Notes: a model not told the origin generated them from the letters alone. 64,000 bases of DNA from Alphaproteobacteria bacterium (GCA_028285305.1 JANQPV010000056.1:186001-250000), one strand, 5' to 3'; numbered from the stretch's first letter, positions 45,055-55,505 are shown. Made by a program: numbers and translations.

Positions 45055-45088
45055 CCCCGATCCCCTAAGCTCTTCCGGAGGATCGGGG
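45055..45088 (+). repeat. inverted repeat overlapping the ridA ribosome site
   Basis: CCCCGATCC (45055-45063) and GGATCGGGG (45080-45088) form a perfect 9-bp stem with a 16-base loop. The Shine-Dalgarno GGAGG at 45077-45081 overlaps the start of the right arm, and the ATG is at 45092. It could limit translation of the RidA gene, or end transcripts from the GGDEF gene; no U-run follows, so termination is less likely. Confidence 0.5.
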
Positions 45089-45091
45089 ATC

Positions 45092-45553
45092 ATGAGCGTC
45101 GCAGACAAGATTGCAAAACTTGGGATTGATCTATCGGCACCGAGCGCGCCGGCCGCAAACTACGTGCCGTTCATACAGACAGGTCCACTCGTTTTTATTT
45201 CTGGCCAAGTGCCCATCCAAGAAGGTCGCCTTGCCTACCGAGGCAAGGTTGGTGACGAGGTTTCACAAGAGGATGCCTACCGGGCGGCCCGTTTGTGCGG
45301 GATCGGCATCCTGACTCAACTCAACGCAGCTTGCGGCGGCAATCTCGATGCCGTGGGAAAATGTATCAAGTTGGGGGGCTTTGTGAATTGCACTCCGGAC
45401 TTCGACCAGCACCCTGCGGTGATCAACGGCGCCTCCGATTTAATGGTCGAAGTCTTCGGTGATCGCGGCCGCCATGCGAGATTTGCCGTCGGCGCACCGA
45501 GCCTGCCGTTCAACGTCGCGGTCGAAGTCGACGCCGTATTTGAGATTGGCTAA
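45092..45553 (+). CDS. RidA family enamine/imine deaminase
   Basis: 153 residues of the YjgF/YER057c/UK114 fold. Motifs: GPLVFISGQVP at the start of the fold, KCIKLGGFVNCTPDFDQHP and the signature ARFAVGAPSLPFNVAVEVDA, where Arg is the catalytic residue. It is longer than E. coli RidA (128), as in the RidA-like subfamily of this length. It starts a tight same-strand run; the next gene begins 1 nt after its stop. Confidence 0.9.
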   Translation: MSVADKIAKLGIDLSAPSAPAANYVPFIQTGPLVFISGQVPIQEGRLAYRGKVGDEVSQEDAYRAARLCGIGILTQLNAACGGNLDAVGKCIKLGGFVNCTPDFDQHPAVINGASDLMVEVFGDRGRHARFAVGAPSLPFNVAVEVDAVFEIG

Positions 45554-45554
45554 C

Positions 45555-46736
45555 GTGGCAACTCAAGATGCGTCCGTCCGCGCGGAGATCATTTCCGACC
45601 TTAGTCAGGTCCCAAAAGACGAATGGAATGCGTGCACGAATGTCAGCAACCCCTTACCGGATCCATTCAACACCTACGATTTCCTCCAAAGTTTAGAGGA
45701 AAGTGGATCGGCGACACCGGACACCGGTTGGGCGCCGCAGCATGTCATCATTCGCGATTGTGACGGTGCGATCGCAGCGGCAATGCCGATGTATTTGAAA
45801 TCGCACAGCCAAGGCGAGTATGTGTTCGACCATTCTTGGGCAGACGCCTTCTATCGCGCCGGCGGTGAGTATTACCCCAAGCTTCAGGTGTCCATACCGT
45901 TTACACCGGCCACCGGACGGCGCTTGCTGGTCCGCAAAGATGAGCCCACACAATTGCGGGAATCTCAGCTTATCGCCGCCTCCGTCGAACTGGCTTCACG
46001 GATGGAAGTCTCGTCGATTCACTACACGTTCGTCACGAAGGACGAATGGGACCATTTGGGGGGCATCGGACTCCTTCAGCGTACGGACCAGCAATTTCAT
46101 TGGTCGAACAAAGGATATGGATCCTTTGACGAGTTCCTGGATGATCTATCTTCACGCAAACGCAAGAATCTGCGTAAAGAACGAAACGCCGCGCTTGAGA
46201 ACGATATCGAGATCGAATGGCTGACAGGTTCAGATCTCAAAGAACACCATTGGGACCATTTTTTCGAGTTTTACATGGATACCGGCTCCAGAAAATGGGG
46301 CCGCCCCTATCTCACGCGGACGTTCTTTAGTTTGATCAACGAGCGAATGAGAGATCAGACACTTCTCGTAATGTGCAAACGAAATGGCAGATACATCGCA
46401 GGCGCCCTTAACTTCTTCGGCAATGGCACCCTGTTCGGCCGCTATTGGGGATGCGTTGAAGACCACCGCTTTCTGCATTTCGAAACTTGTTACTATCAAG
46501 CCATCGACTTTGCGATTGCCCGCGGACTCAACCGCGTTGAAGCCGGAGCCCAGGGCACCCATAAACTGGCGAGGGGATACGAGCCCACACACACCTATAG
46601 CGCACACTACATCGCCGATAGCCGCTTTCGTGATGCCGTCGCCCACTATCTGGAAAGCGAACGCTCACATGTGGATGAGTATATCAGTGAGCTGAGCGGT
46701 CATACCCCCTTTCGCAAAGCCTCAGAGGAGACCTAA
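45555..46736 (+). CDS. DUF482/COG3146 GNAT-fold acyltransferase
   Basis: 393 residues from GTG 45555, chosen because it directly follows the ridA stop (45551-45553); the longer frame overlaps ridA. Family motifs: NPLPDPFNTYDFLQSLEESG, PMYLKSHSQGEYVFDHSWAD (cited in part), YYPKLQVSIPFTPATG, and FRKRKNLRKER-like SSRKRKNLRKERN, with GRYWGCVEDHRFLHFETCYY and a terminal EAGAQGTHKLARGYEP. It resembles FemAB-type peptidyl transferases by fold. The substrate is unknown. Confidence 0.9.
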   Translation: MATQDASVRAEIISDLSQVPKDEWNACTNVSNPLPDPFNTYDFLQSLEESGSATPDTGWAPQHVIIRDCDGAIAAAMPMYLKSHSQGEYVFDHSWADAFYRAGGEYYPKLQVSIPFTPATGRRLLVRKDEPTQLRESQLIAASVELASRMEVSSIHYTFVTKDEWDHLGGIGLLQRTDQQFHWSNKGYGSFDEFLDDLSSRKRKNLRKERNAALENDIEIEWLTGSDLKEHHWDHFFEFYMDTGSRKWGRPYLTRTFFSLINERMRDQTLLVMCKRNGRYIAGALNFFGNGTLFGRYWGCVEDHRFLHFETCYYQAIDFAIARGLNRVEAGAQGTHKLARGYEPTHTYSAHYIADSRFRDAVAHYLESERSHVDEYISELSGHTPFRKASEET

Positions 46737-46738
46737 CA

Positions 46739-47155
46739 ATGGCCTATGACGAGAACAACATCTTTGCCAAAATCCTACGAGGCGAAGCCCCTTGCATAAA
46801 AATCTATGAGGATGATCACACGCTCTCATTCATGGATATCATGCCTCAAGCCGAAGGCCACACCTTGGTTATTCCCAAAGAGCCCGCAGAAAACATATTG
46901 GATCTATCACCCGAGATGGCAGGGCACCTGATCAAATCAACCCAAAAGGTAGCAAAGGCGGTAAAGGCCGCGACAAACGCCGACGGCGTGCTGGTGGCGC
47001 AGCTCAATGGTTCAGCCGCCGGCCAGACCGTGTTCCATATCCATTTCCACATTATTCCGCGAAATGAGGGCCTGGATCTGAAGTTCCACGCGCGGGACAT
47101 GGCCGACATGGGCGAGCTGGAAGCATTGGCCGACAGGATTCGTGCCGAGCTATAA
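46739..47155 (+). CDS. HIT-family nucleotide hydrolase
   Basis: A 138-residue histidine-triad protein: FAKILRGEAPCIKIYEDD, HTLVIPKEPAENI and the triad HIHFHIIPR with three His for phosphoramidate hydrolysis on nucleoside monophosphates. It begins 2 nt after the preceding stop and is followed 46 nt later by the Rieske gene. Confidence 0.94.
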   Translation: MAYDENNIFAKILRGEAPCIKIYEDDHTLSFMDIMPQAEGHTLVIPKEPAENILDLSPEMAGHLIKSTQKVAKAVKAATNADGVLVAQLNGSAAGQTVFHIHFHIIPRNEGLDLKFHARDMADMGELEALADRIRAEL

Positions 47156-47201
47156 GGGAAGCTCCGCGGTATGAACGCCGGGGAGCCGAACGGAGATTAC
47201 G

Positions 47202-48359
47202 ATGACACCGGAGTCCGAGAGAGACTTAACTGAGCGAATCAAATCCCACCTCGCCGCGGGGACCACTGACTTAGCGCCTGACCCTTACGAAAACCAGGTG
47301 GACATGTATACCTCGCCTGCGGTTCTCAAGCGGGAGCAGGAACGGTTCTTTAGGTCAGGCGTGCTGTGCGCCGGATTATGCGCCGACGTTCCCCATCCAA
47401 ACGACTGGTTGGTATTGGACGTGGCCGGAAAATCGGTTCTTCTTGCGCGAGACAATGCTGGCACTTTGCGAGGTTTTCTTAATGTCTGCCGCCATCGCGG
47501 TGCACCGGTGGCCGAAGGACAAGGTAACGGAAATCGATTCACGTGCCCCTATCACGGCTGGACTTACAACAATATCGGCAAGCTGATTGCTCAGCCCATG
47601 GAAGAAGCCTTTGAAAGGCCCACTGCGTGCAAAGTAGCGCTTCAAGAGCTGCCCATCGAAGAAAAACACGGGCTCATTTACCTCTCGTGCGACCCTCAAT
47701 CTAAGGTCTGCGCGGATCAACATCTTGGAGATGCGGCAAGTGAAATTGCGGCTTTCGATCTCTCCTCTTACCACCGTTTTGGAACACGAAAAGTCTCCAA
47801 ACAGATGAATTGGAAGCTTGTCGTGGATACCTTCTTAGAGGCCTATCACCTCCAGACCCTTCACAAAGCCTCTCTCGCTCCTATGATCTATAACACACAT
47901 TGCGTTTGGGAAGACTGGGGTCATATCGGGCGCCTCACCACACCGCGCAAATCCATCGGCGAGATGAGCGACGGATCCCTGCTTCCTTACGTGACGATGC
48001 TGTACTTTCTCTTTCCCAATCTGGTCCTCATCCAACAGCAAGATCACATTGAGACCTTTCACGCCTTCCCGAAGAACAATTCGCCCGATGAAGCTGATAT
48101 TGTGGTTTCGCTCTATTGCCCAAACGTTCCCGAGACCGACAGCGCCGTTCGTCATTGGACGAAGAACTTCGACCTGCTCATGAATGTCACGGAAGGCGAA
48201 GACTTCGCTCTGTGCGAAAAGATCCAGAAGGGCTTTTACTCCGGTGCCCAATCCCACATCGTTTATGGACGAAATGAACCGGGGCTACAGCATTATCACC
48301 GCAGCATAAAGTCTGCCCTCGGGCTTAGTGGCGGGACGGGCGAAACAATGGTGGCTTAA
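47202..48359 (+). CDS. Rieske [2Fe-2S] aromatic-ring-hydroxylating/N-demethylating oxygenase, alpha subunit
   Basis: 385 residues. Rieske cluster: Cys96-x-His98 (CRHRG) and Cys115-x2-His118 (CPYHGW). The mononuclear iron is held in DTFLEAYHLQTLH (Asp209, His216, His221). Such enzymes need a separate reductase, which is not in the window. Several members act on quaternary amines or aromatic acids. The neighbours (RidA, carbamate kinase) point to nitrogen compounds (inference), but the substrate is open. Confidence 0.9.
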   Translation: MTPESERDLTERIKSHLAAGTTDLAPDPYENQVDMYTSPAVLKREQERFFRSGVLCAGLCADVPHPNDWLVLDVAGKSVLLARDNAGTLRGFLNVCRHRGAPVAEGQGNGNRFTCPYHGWTYNNIGKLIAQPMEEAFERPTACKVALQELPIEEKHGLIYLSCDPQSKVCADQHLGDAASEIAAFDLSSYHRFGTRKVSKQMNWKLVVDTFLEAYHLQTLHKASLAPMIYNTHCVWEDWGHIGRLTTPRKSIGEMSDGSLLPYVTMLYFLFPNLVLIQQQDHIETFHAFPKNNSPDEADIVVSLYCPNVPETDSAVRHWTKNFDLLMNVTEGEDFALCEKIQKGFYSGAQSHIVYGRNEPGLQHYHRSIKSALGLSGGTGETMVA

Positions 48360-48370
48360 GCGGAGGACAC

Positions 48371-49276
48371 GTGCGACTTGTTGTTGCTTTAGGAGGAAAC
48401 GCGCTTCTAAGCCCCGGAGAACGCCCCACGCCCGAAGGTCACCGAAGAAACATCGCCGCCGCAGCCAAATCCATAGCGCCCATCCTCGAAGTCCACGAAG
48501 TCATCCTTACACATGGAAATGGACCCCATATCGGCCACTTAGCCGCACAACAATCGCAGCTGGCCAAGGATGAGCAAATCCCCCTCGACGTGATCGATGC
48601 CCTGACCGAGGGCTGGCTGGGTTACCTGATTGAACAAGAGATCTTGAACACCCTCCCGTTGGCCCATCAGTGTGCCACGATTCTAACCCAGGCTGAGGTC
48701 GCACCCGACGACTCTGCCTTCGACAAGCCAACGAAGCCTATCGGCCGCCTCTACAGTTACGAAGCCGGGAAGCGTTTAGCGGCAGAGCGGGAATGGGACA
48801 TGATTGAGGTGGGCGACAAACTCCGCCGTGTCGTTCCGTCGCCCCGGCCTGTTCGGATCATTGAGATCGAAGCCATCCGGCGGCTGGTGCAGCCAAACAC
48901 GACGGTCATCTGCGCGGGCGGCGGTGGAATACCAGTGATTCGATCGAAAAATGGTGCCCTCCGAGGAGTCGAAGCGGTGATCGACAAAGATCGCTGCAGC
49001 GCTTTGCTTGCCTCGCAACTTCAGGCCGACGGCCTTATGCTACTAACCAATGTAGACGCCGTATTTGAGAATTGGGGGCAACCCAACCAACGGCCAATTC
49101 AATCTCTTTCAGAGGGTTCCATCGGCGAACATGCTTTCGAAGCAGGCACGATGGGACCCAAGGTCGAAGCAGCGGGCGCATTCGTCCGCGCAGGGGGCGA
49201 TTTCTCCCTGATCGGTTCCATCTCTCAAGCTGAAGACATTCTGGCGGGCAAGGCCGGCACAAGGATAATATCATAA
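48371..49276 (+). CDS. arcC: carbamate kinase
   Basis: Makes ATP and carbamate from ADP and carbamoyl phosphate, or the reverse. 301 residues of the amino-acid-kinase fold: VVALGGNALLSPGER, HGNGPHIGHLAAQQ, VVPSPRPVRIIEIEAIRRL, CAGGGGIPVI and MGPKVEAAGAFVRAGG. No arginine deiminase or ornithine carbamoyltransferase is adjacent, so the carbamoyl phosphate source differs from the arginine deiminase pathway. It lies 11 nt after the Rieske gene. Confidence 0.95.
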   Translation: MRLVVALGGNALLSPGERPTPEGHRRNIAAAAKSIAPILEVHEVILTHGNGPHIGHLAAQQSQLAKDEQIPLDVIDALTEGWLGYLIEQEILNTLPLAHQCATILTQAEVAPDDSAFDKPTKPIGRLYSYEAGKRLAAEREWDMIEVGDKLRRVVPSPRPVRIIEIEAIRRLVQPNTTVICAGGGGIPVIRSKNGALRGVEAVIDKDRCSALLASQLQADGLMLLTNVDAVFENWGQPNQRPIQSLSEGSIGEHAFEAGTMGPKVEAAGAFVRAGGDFSLIGSISQAEDILAGKAGTRIIS

Positions 49277-49299
49277 GCCGCCAACTCGAATGGACACGC

Positions 49300-50643
49300 C
49301 TAGACCAAGCCGTGCTTCCTGCAGAACCGATCGATCACAATGGCAAGCCCACCATCTTCACTATCGGCGAATTCATACCCCACCCGGACGATTGGGATTT
49401 GGACGTCAACGAGGCTGCCTAAATCCGCGGGCGTTGCAGCGACAATCGCATCAATTTCCATTGCCGAAAGCGTCTCGGAAATAGCCAAAATCTGTTCCGA
49501 ATCGTATCCAACGGCCGGTATGACCTTTCCAATATGCGGATATTCATCGTATACAGACCGTAGCGTCGGCACTGCGTGGGGCCTTGGATCCACGACTTCG
49601 GCCACCTGTCCTTCGCTTGCCGCGACATAACCTGCGCCATACGCCATGCCGCCATGCGTGATAGTTGGGCCGTCTTCAACTACTCCCACTCGCTTGCCTC
49701 TTAGTAAATCGGGCTCTTCCACGTCGATACGGGAAGACCCAACGATGATTTCCGCATTGGGATTGATCAATGAAACAGTGTCTACAACGCGTTCGACATC
49801 TCCGGGCTCAGCAGAGTTGCTTTTGGTGACGAGCGCGACATCCGCCATCCGCAGAACAGCCTCACCGGGATGATACGTGTCTTCATGGCCCGGCCTCAAA
49901 GGATCAACAAGCGAGACTTGAAGGTCGGGAACGATAAACGAGAAATCGTTGTTTCCTCCGTCCCAGAGAACCACGTCACATTCCTGAACCGCCAGATCCA
50001 CGATCCGTTGATAGTCGATTCCCGCATAGACGATGTCGCCCAGAGCCAGATGGGGCTCATACTCCTCGCGTTCTTCAATGGTACAATCTGCTTCGTCCAA
50101 GTCCTTGAACGTTTCAAACCGCTGAACGACTTGCTTTTCGAGGTCGCCATACGGCATGGGGTGTCGAATAACAGCCGCCCGTAAGCCAGCAACTCGAAGC
50201 CGTTCAGCGATCCACCGAGTAACCGGAGACTTTCCACACCCGGTCCGGACGGCGCAGACCGAGATCACCGGCACCGTTGCTTTGATCTGCGTCCGGTTCG
50301 GCCCCAGCAAAGTAAAATCAGCTCCAGCAGCCAGAGCCCTTGAGGCCTTGTGCATCACCGCTTCGTGACTGATATCGCTATAGGAAAACACGACCTGGTC
50401 GATCTTCATCGCGGCGCAGACCTCTTCAAGCTTCGCTTCCTCAACAATGGGGATGCCGTCCAGATAGCGCTCCCCCGAAAGCGCCGGCGGCAACCGACGC
50501 CCAGAGATTCCGGGTATCTGCGCAGCAGAAAACGCTTTCACGCGATAGCACGGATCGTCCCGGTACACCATATTGAGGTTATGGAAATCTCGGCCCGCCG
50601 CCCCCATAATGAGAACGTTCACAGGTTGACGCTCATCGGACAT
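49300..50643 (-). CDS. cyclic 2,3-diphosphoglycerate synthetase-like P-loop protein (COG2403)
   Basis: 447 residues. An N-terminal Rossmann-like part (NVLIMGAAGRDFHNLN; VKAFSAAQIPGI) comes first, then a P-loop domain with RTGCGKSPVTRW and VVLWDGGNNDFSF as Walker-B-like region. The family is named for archaeal cpgS, which makes cyclic 2,3-diphosphoglycerate, but bacterial members have no proven role and are also called predicted GTPases. It converges on arcC with a 23-nt gap. Confidence 0.8.
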   Translation of the reverse strand: MSDERQPVNVLIMGAAGRDFHNLNMVYRDDPCYRVKAFSAAQIPGISGRRLPPALSGERYLDGIPIVEEAKLEEVCAAMKIDQVVFSYSDISHEAVMHKASRALAAGADFTLLGPNRTQIKATVPVISVCAVRTGCGKSPVTRWIAERLRVAGLRAAVIRHPMPYGDLEKQVVQRFETFKDLDEADCTIEEREEYEPHLALGDIVYAGIDYQRIVDLAVQECDVVLWDGGNNDFSFIVPDLQVSLVDPLRPGHEDTYHPGEAVLRMADVALVTKSNSAEPGDVERVVDTVSLINPNAEIIVGSSRIDVEEPDLLRGKRVGVVEDGPTITHGGMAYGAGYVAASEGQVAEVVDPRPHAVPTLRSVYDEYPHIGKVIPAVGYDSEQILAISETLSAMEIDAIVAATPADLGSLVDVQIPIVRVGYEFADSEDGGLAIVIDRFCRKHGLV

Positions 50644-50895
50644 AGAGACACCCGCTCGTTGATTGATGCTGACTCAACGAGTACAGCGGGGACAACGCCG
50701 GGTTGTTGATTTCAGTCAATCCCGTACGTCTCAACGCTCACCGAGTTGCACAATAGCGCAAGACGGCGCTGCGTTGACACCAAGGAGGTCGTCTCTTTCG
50801 ACTACCCTCATGCACAACGCATAGCCAAGAGACTGGCGAAACTAAGACGCAAGGCATAGACCCAGTCACACCGGGAGTGATCTTAGTTCAGGGAC

Positions 50896-53280
50896 TTACT
50901 CTGCCGTGACAGGAACCGACGGCATCGAACCTTCGGACCCATCATCATCGTCGGGCCCATTGTCACCCGAGCCAAGGTCGTCATCAGACGGATCTTCATC
51001 CACCGGTTCAGGCGGTGGAGGCGCCGCAGCGATCTCAAAATCGAGTTTGTCGTCTTCACCCACCAGCACAGTCACCGTTCCGCCATGCTTGAGCTCGCCA
51101 AACAGGATCTGATCGGCCAATGGCTTCTTGATGCTTTCTTGAATAACGCGCGCCAGAGGCCGGGCTCCGTATTTCTCGTCATAGCCCTTTTTGGCCAGCC
51201 ACGTGTTGGCTTCGGGAGTCAGATCGAATGTGACGTTGCGATCATCCAGTTGCGCTTCCAGCTGAAGAACGAACTTCTCGACCACGCGTGCAATCACCTC
51301 CGGCGGCAGGTTGCCAAAGGAGACAATCGCATCAAGACGATTGCGGAACTCCGGCGAGAACATCTTGTCGATAGCCTCTTGATCGTCCCCTTCCCGCTTG
51401 TCTCGCCCGAACCCGATCGGCGCCTTCGCAAGATCAGCAGCGCCGGCATTCGTGGTCATAATGACGATTACGTTGCGGAAGTCGATCTTTTTGCCGCTGT
51501 GATCCGTGAGCGTACCGTGGTCCATTACCTGCAAAAGGATATTGAAGAGATCGGGATGCGCTTTCTCTATCTCATCGAGCAGCAGCACACTGTGCGGATT
51601 CTGATCAATCGCATCGGTGAGCAAGCCTCCTTGATCAAACCCGACATACCCTGGAGGCGCGCCAATAAGACGGGAAACCGTGTGGCGCTCCATGTACTCG
51701 GACATGTCAAAGCGGACGAGCTCAACGCCCATAATGCTCGCAAGCTGCCGCGCAACTTCGGTTTTGCCCACGCCCGTCGGACCTGAGAAAAGATAGTTAC
51801 CTATGGGCTTTTCAGGTTCCCGCAAACCCGCACGGGAAAGCTTGATGGCGGCCGCCAATTGTTCGATAGCGGAATCTTGACCAAAAACAACGCGCTTCAG
51901 ATTCTTTTCGAGGTCCTGCAGCACTTCCTCATCAGATTTGGACACGGTCTTCGGTGGGATCCGCGCCATCTTGGCCACGACAGCTTCGACCTGCTCCACG
52001 TCGATCTTCTTGATCCGCTCTTCAGGCGGCACCAGCATCTGCGATGCGCCAACCTCATCGATCACATCAATCGCTTTGTCCGGCAGCTTCCGATCATGCA
52101 TATACTTGGAAGAGAGCTCGACCGCGGTTTCGATCGCATCATCCGTATACTTGATTTTGTGGAACTCTTCGAAGTACGGCTTGAGGCCCTTAAGAATCTC
52201 AATTGTGTCGGGAACGCTCGGCTCATTCACATCAATCTTTTGGAAACGCCGCACCAACGCCCGATCCCGCTCGAAATACTGGCGATACTCTTTGTACGTC
52301 GTCGAGCCGATACAGCGCAATGAACCACTTTGCAGTGAAGGCTTGAGAAGGTTCGACGCGTCCATAGCCCCACCACTCGTCGCACCAGCCCCGATGACCG
52401 TATGTATTTCGTCAATAAAGAGAATGGCGTTGTCCATCTCCTCCAGCTCGGTTACCACGGCCTTAATGCGCTCCTCGAAGTCTCCCCGATACCGGGTACC
52501 AGCCAAAAGGGCACCCATATCGAGCGAGAATATCGTCGACTCGATCAAGACTTCAGGGACTTCCTTCTTGACGATCCGCCGCGCCAACCCTTCGGCAATG
52601 GCTGTTTTGCCAACACCTGGATCTCCGACAAGCAACGGATTGTTCTTCGATCGACGGCACAGGATCTGAATCACGCGTTCGACTTCGGAGTCTCTGCCGA
52701 TCAAGGGATCGATTTTTCCGGCCTCGGCTTTCGCGTTGAGATTGACGCAATAGGCTTCAAGCGCCTCATTGCCCTGTTTAATGACCTCTTCGCCCTCTTC
52801 TTCATCCGCACCCCGAGGAATACGCCGCTCAGTCATATTGGGGGACTTGGCAATACCATGCGAGATGTAATTGACCGCATCATAGCGGGTCATCTCTTGT
52901 TGCTGAAGGAAATACGCCGCGTGACTTTCCTTTTCGGACATGAGGGCTACCAAAACGTTGGCGCCGGTCACCTCTTCGCGTCCCGAGGACTGGACATGGA
53001 CAATCGCCCTTTGCAGCACCCGATGAAAGGCTGCGGTAGGTTTGGGATCCTCATTATTCTGAGCGATCAAACTCGACAGTTCGTTCTCTACATAGTCGAT
53101 CAGGTTGTCTCGCAGCACATCAAGATTGACACTGCACGCTCGCATTACGGCGGCGGCATCCTTGTCTTTGATGAGCGCATAAAGCAGGTGTTCGAGCGTG
53201 GCGTACTCGTGGTCATGATCGCCGGCAAACTGGATGGCGTCATGTAGTGCGTTTTCCAAGCTTTGTGAAAAGGAAGGCAA
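50896..53280 (-). CDS. clpA: Clp protease ATP-binding subunit ClpA
   Basis: The AAA+ unfoldase that feeds ClpP. Two Clp_N repeats at the N-terminus, then Walker A motifs [13 protein letters not shown] (D1) and [13 protein letters not shown] (D2), Walker B FIDEIHTV and LLDEIEKAH. 794 residues end in an acidic Glu/Asp/Pro/Gly tail. The start codon is TTG. ClpS is just upstream (29 nt). Confidence 0.97.
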   Translation of the reverse strand: MPSFSQSLENALHDAIQFAGDHDHEYATLEHLLYALIKDKDAAAVMRACSVNLDVLRDNLIDYVENELSSLIAQNNEDPKPTAAFHRVLQRAIVHVQSSGREEVTGANVLVALMSEKESHAAYFLQQQEMTRYDAVNYISHGIAKSPNMTERRIPRGADEEEGEEVIKQGNEALEAYCVNLNAKAEAGKIDPLIGRDSEVERVIQILCRRSKNNPLLVGDPGVGKTAIAEGLARRIVKKEVPEVLIESTIFSLDMGALLAGTRYRGDFEERIKAVVTELEEMDNAILFIDEIHTVIGAGATSGGAMDASNLLKPSLQSGSLRCIGSTTYKEYRQYFERDRALVRRFQKIDVNEPSVPDTIEILKGLKPYFEEFHKIKYTDDAIETAVELSSKYMHDRKLPDKAIDVIDEVGASQMLVPPEERIKKIDVEQVEAVVAKMARIPPKTVSKSDEEVLQDLEKNLKRVVFGQDSAIEQLAAAIKLSRAGLREPEKPIGNYLFSGPTGVGKTEVARQLASIMGVELVRFDMSEYMERHTVSRLIGAPPGYVGFDQGGLLTDAIDQNPHSVLLLDEIEKAHPDLFNILLQVMDHGTLTDHSGKKIDFRNVIVIMTTNAGAADLAKAPIGFGRDKREGDDQEAIDKMFSPEFRNRLDAIVSFGNLPPEVIARVVEKFVLQLEAQLDDRNVTFDLTPEANTWLAKKGYDEKYGARPLARVIQESIKKPLADQILFGELKHGGTVTVLVGEDDKLDFEIAAAPPPPEPVDEDPSDDDLGSGDNGPDDDDGSEGSMPSVPVTAE

Positions 53281-53309
53281 ATCAAACCCCGTTTCTCTCT
53301 AAGCGCCCG

Positions 53310-53657
53310 CTATTCTTTTTCCATCGTACACTGCAGCGGGTGCTGATGCCGACGCGCTTCGTCGATCACCTGAGCCACCTTGGTCTCAGCTACTTCGTAG
53401 GTGTACAGGCCACATACCCCAACACCATTTTGATGTACGTGCAACATGATTTGCGTCGCGTCTTCCCGGCTTTTGTTGAAGTACTTCTGAAGGACGTACA
53501 CAACAAACTCCATTGGCGTGTAATCATCGTTAAGCAGGAGTACCCGGTAAAGGGAAGGTTTCTTGGTTTTGGGACGTGTTTTCGTAACGAGACCGGTGGA
53601 GAAGCCGTCGTCGTCCTCAGTGTTCTTGTCAGCCATCGTCGGTGTGTTCGTGCGCAT
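53310..53657 (-). CDS. clpS: ClpS adaptor for N-degron substrates
   Basis: 115 residues from the ATG at 53657 (the ATG at 53636 is also possible). After an acidic tail comes the ClpS core: [39 protein letters not shown] and [15 protein letters not shown]. It binds ClpA and hands over proteins with N-terminal bulky residues. It forms a unit with clpA. Confidence 0.96.
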   Translation of the reverse strand: MRTNTPTMADKNTEDDDGFSTGLVTKTRPKTKKPSLYRVLLLNDDYTPMEFVVYVLQKYFNKSREDATQIMLHVHQNGVGVCGLYTYEVAETKVAQVIDEARRHQHPLQCTMEKE

Positions 53658-54011
53658 CGCCAAGAATATAGTGCAGTTAAAGGTTAAGACAAAGATAGAA
53701 GCAGATAAAATCAACTGAGCGTTGGCACATCACGCGAACGCCCGACGCCATTAAGAGAGTTGTCCAAAAAATGGCACAAAACTCGCTTAACGAGAAAGTG
53801 GCAGATTGTAATGCCAATCTTGGCGATTTTCGATCTTCCACAAGAAGATTTCCGACGAGACAAAGGAAAATCTTTAGGAAAATCAGATAAAAATTTTACC
53901 TTACGGTGGCACTGATGGAGTGCGAAACTTGAAGTCCCATAGTTGATCTTGGTGTGATAATCTGCGAACGTTTGGTTTTGGGGCTTCAAAGATAGGGTGT
54001 GACTCGCAGAG
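53658..54011. other. 354-base gap between clpS and the carboxypeptidase gene
   Basis: Divergent promoter region. AT-rich from 53760 to 53920. A TTGAAG at 53929 and GATAAT at 53956 are spaced too far apart for a standard promoter. No gene supported. Confidence 0.35.
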
Positions 54012-55505
54012 ATGCGTAATGTTGGTTCTGTGTATCCTCAATTATTGAGTACGAGCGTATTGTGCAGACTTGCGACGCTTGTTCTTCTTGCAGCCGGCTT
54101 AATCGTTGGCGCCCCATCTTCCGCCGAAGCAAATCCCAAATATGCGGCCATTGTTGTGAACGCAGTCGATGGCACTGTACTTTATTCCCGTAATGCGGAT
54201 GCACGGCGCTACCCGGCCTCGTTAACCAAAGTCATGACCCTTTATATGCTGTTCGAGGCATTAGAGGATGGACGCATCACCCTTAATACGAAGATGTCGG
54301 TGTCGCGGCGTGCAGCCGGACAGCCTCCTTCAAAGATCGCCTTAAGTGTCGGTCAGACAATTACCGTCAATGACGCCATTAAGGCCCTTGTGGTGAAATC
54401 TGCGAATAATGTGGCAACTGTCGTTGCTGAAAAACTCGGCGGAACAGAATACAAATTCGCTGTAAAGATGACGGCCCGCGCCCGCGCCTTGGGGCTCAAG
54501 AGGACCAAGTTCAATAATGCCTCTGGTCTGCCGGACTCCGGTCAGTATAGTACGGCCCGCGACCTCTCTGTCATGGCGCGGCGAATTGTCCAAGACTTCC
54601 CTCAGTACTACCACTATTTCAAATTGACGAGCTTCACCTGGAAAGGCCGGACCTACAAGACGCACAACAATGTTCTCAAAACATTCAAAGGCGCCGATGG
54701 GATTAAAACAGGGTACATCCGGGCGTCTGGTTTCAATATTATCACATCGGCTAAGCGGAACGGCTACCATTTGATCGCCATCGTCATGGGAGGGCGAACA
54801 AAGTACTCTCGTGATGACCATGTGAAACTCATTTTGAACAATCAGTTCCGCCGCGTCGCTGCCAATCCTGGACTCATTTCTAGATCTCGAAAGCTACCTG
54901 TGCCTGTCATGAAACCGGGTTCAGAGGGAGAGTTGATCGCCAAGACGTTGACCCCCAAGCCAGGCTCAGAGCAAATCGTAGCGGCAAGTCTTTTGAGCCC
55001 TCTTGATAAGCCGGGTCTGCTTGCAACGTTAGATGAGGCTCAGAACGATCCCATCGGCGATCTCATCGAAGTGGCCGAAGAGGAACAGTTGGCATCGGTT
55101 CAAGCACAACGCGCACTCGAGTCTTTTGGCCTCGACAGTTTGTTGCATACGGATCCCCAAGATCCCCTCAGCCCAAAGATCGTTTCTCAGACCAATTCGG
55201 TGTTCAGTTTGAATCCCTCCTCAAATGCATATTTTGCCATTCAAGTTGGCGCATACAGATATGAGGAGATTGCCACAGAGCGATTGAATTCGGTAAAGGC
55301 AAAAGCCGAAGACGCGCTTGATGACGCGATCCTCGCTATCTTTCCAGCTTCGGTGGACGAGCGGCTGGTTTACCGAGCACGCATCGGCCCTTACACCAAA
55401 GCGGAAGCCGAAACCGTATGCCAAACGCTGAATGCCCGGGGCCTTGCTTGCTATCCCGTCTTCAAGGAAGAATGGCCGCTAAACAATGCCCGCGGTGACG
55501 GCTAA
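54012..55505 (+). CDS. D-alanyl-D-alanine carboxypeptidase with SPOR domain
   Basis: A 497-residue penicillin-binding protein of the DacA/PBP5 family. Signal peptide (cleavage near SAEANPK), then SxxK at Ser70-Lys73 (PASLTKVM), SxN at 130-132 (SAN) and KTG at 232-234 (DGIKTGY). A linker is followed by a C-terminal SPOR domain, about 410-490 (FAIQVGAYRYEEIATERL), which binds denuded septal glycan. It should trim pentapeptides and localise to the division site. Confidence 0.95.
   Translation: MRNVGSVYPQLLSTSVLCRLATLVLLAAGLIVGAPSSAEANPKYAAIVVNAVDGTVLYSRNADARRYPASLTKVMTLYMLFEALEDGRITLNTKMSVSRRAAGQPPSKIALSVGQTITVNDAIKALVVKSANNVATVVAEKLGGTEYKFAVKMTARARALGLKRTKFNNASGLPDSGQYSTARDLSVMARRIVQDFPQYYHYFKLTSFTWKGRTYKTHNNVLKTFKGADGIKTGYIRASGFNIITSAKRNGYHLIAIVMGGRTKYSRDDHVKLILNNQFRRVAANPGLISRSRKLPVPVMKPGSEGELIAKTLTPKPGSEQIVAASLLSPLDKPGLLATLDEAQNDPIGDLIEVAEEEQLASVQAQRALESFGLDSLLHTDPQDPLSPKIVSQTNSVFSLNPSSNAYFAIQVGAYRYEEIATERLNSVKAKAEDALDDAILAIFPASVDERLVYRARIGPYTKAEAETVCQTLNARGLACYPVFKEEWPLNNARGDG

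Noticed and set aside
53711..53989. A 92-codon minus-strand frame upstream of clpS
   Set aside because: AT-rich, irregular composition, no domain; it covers the region needed for the two divergent promoters.
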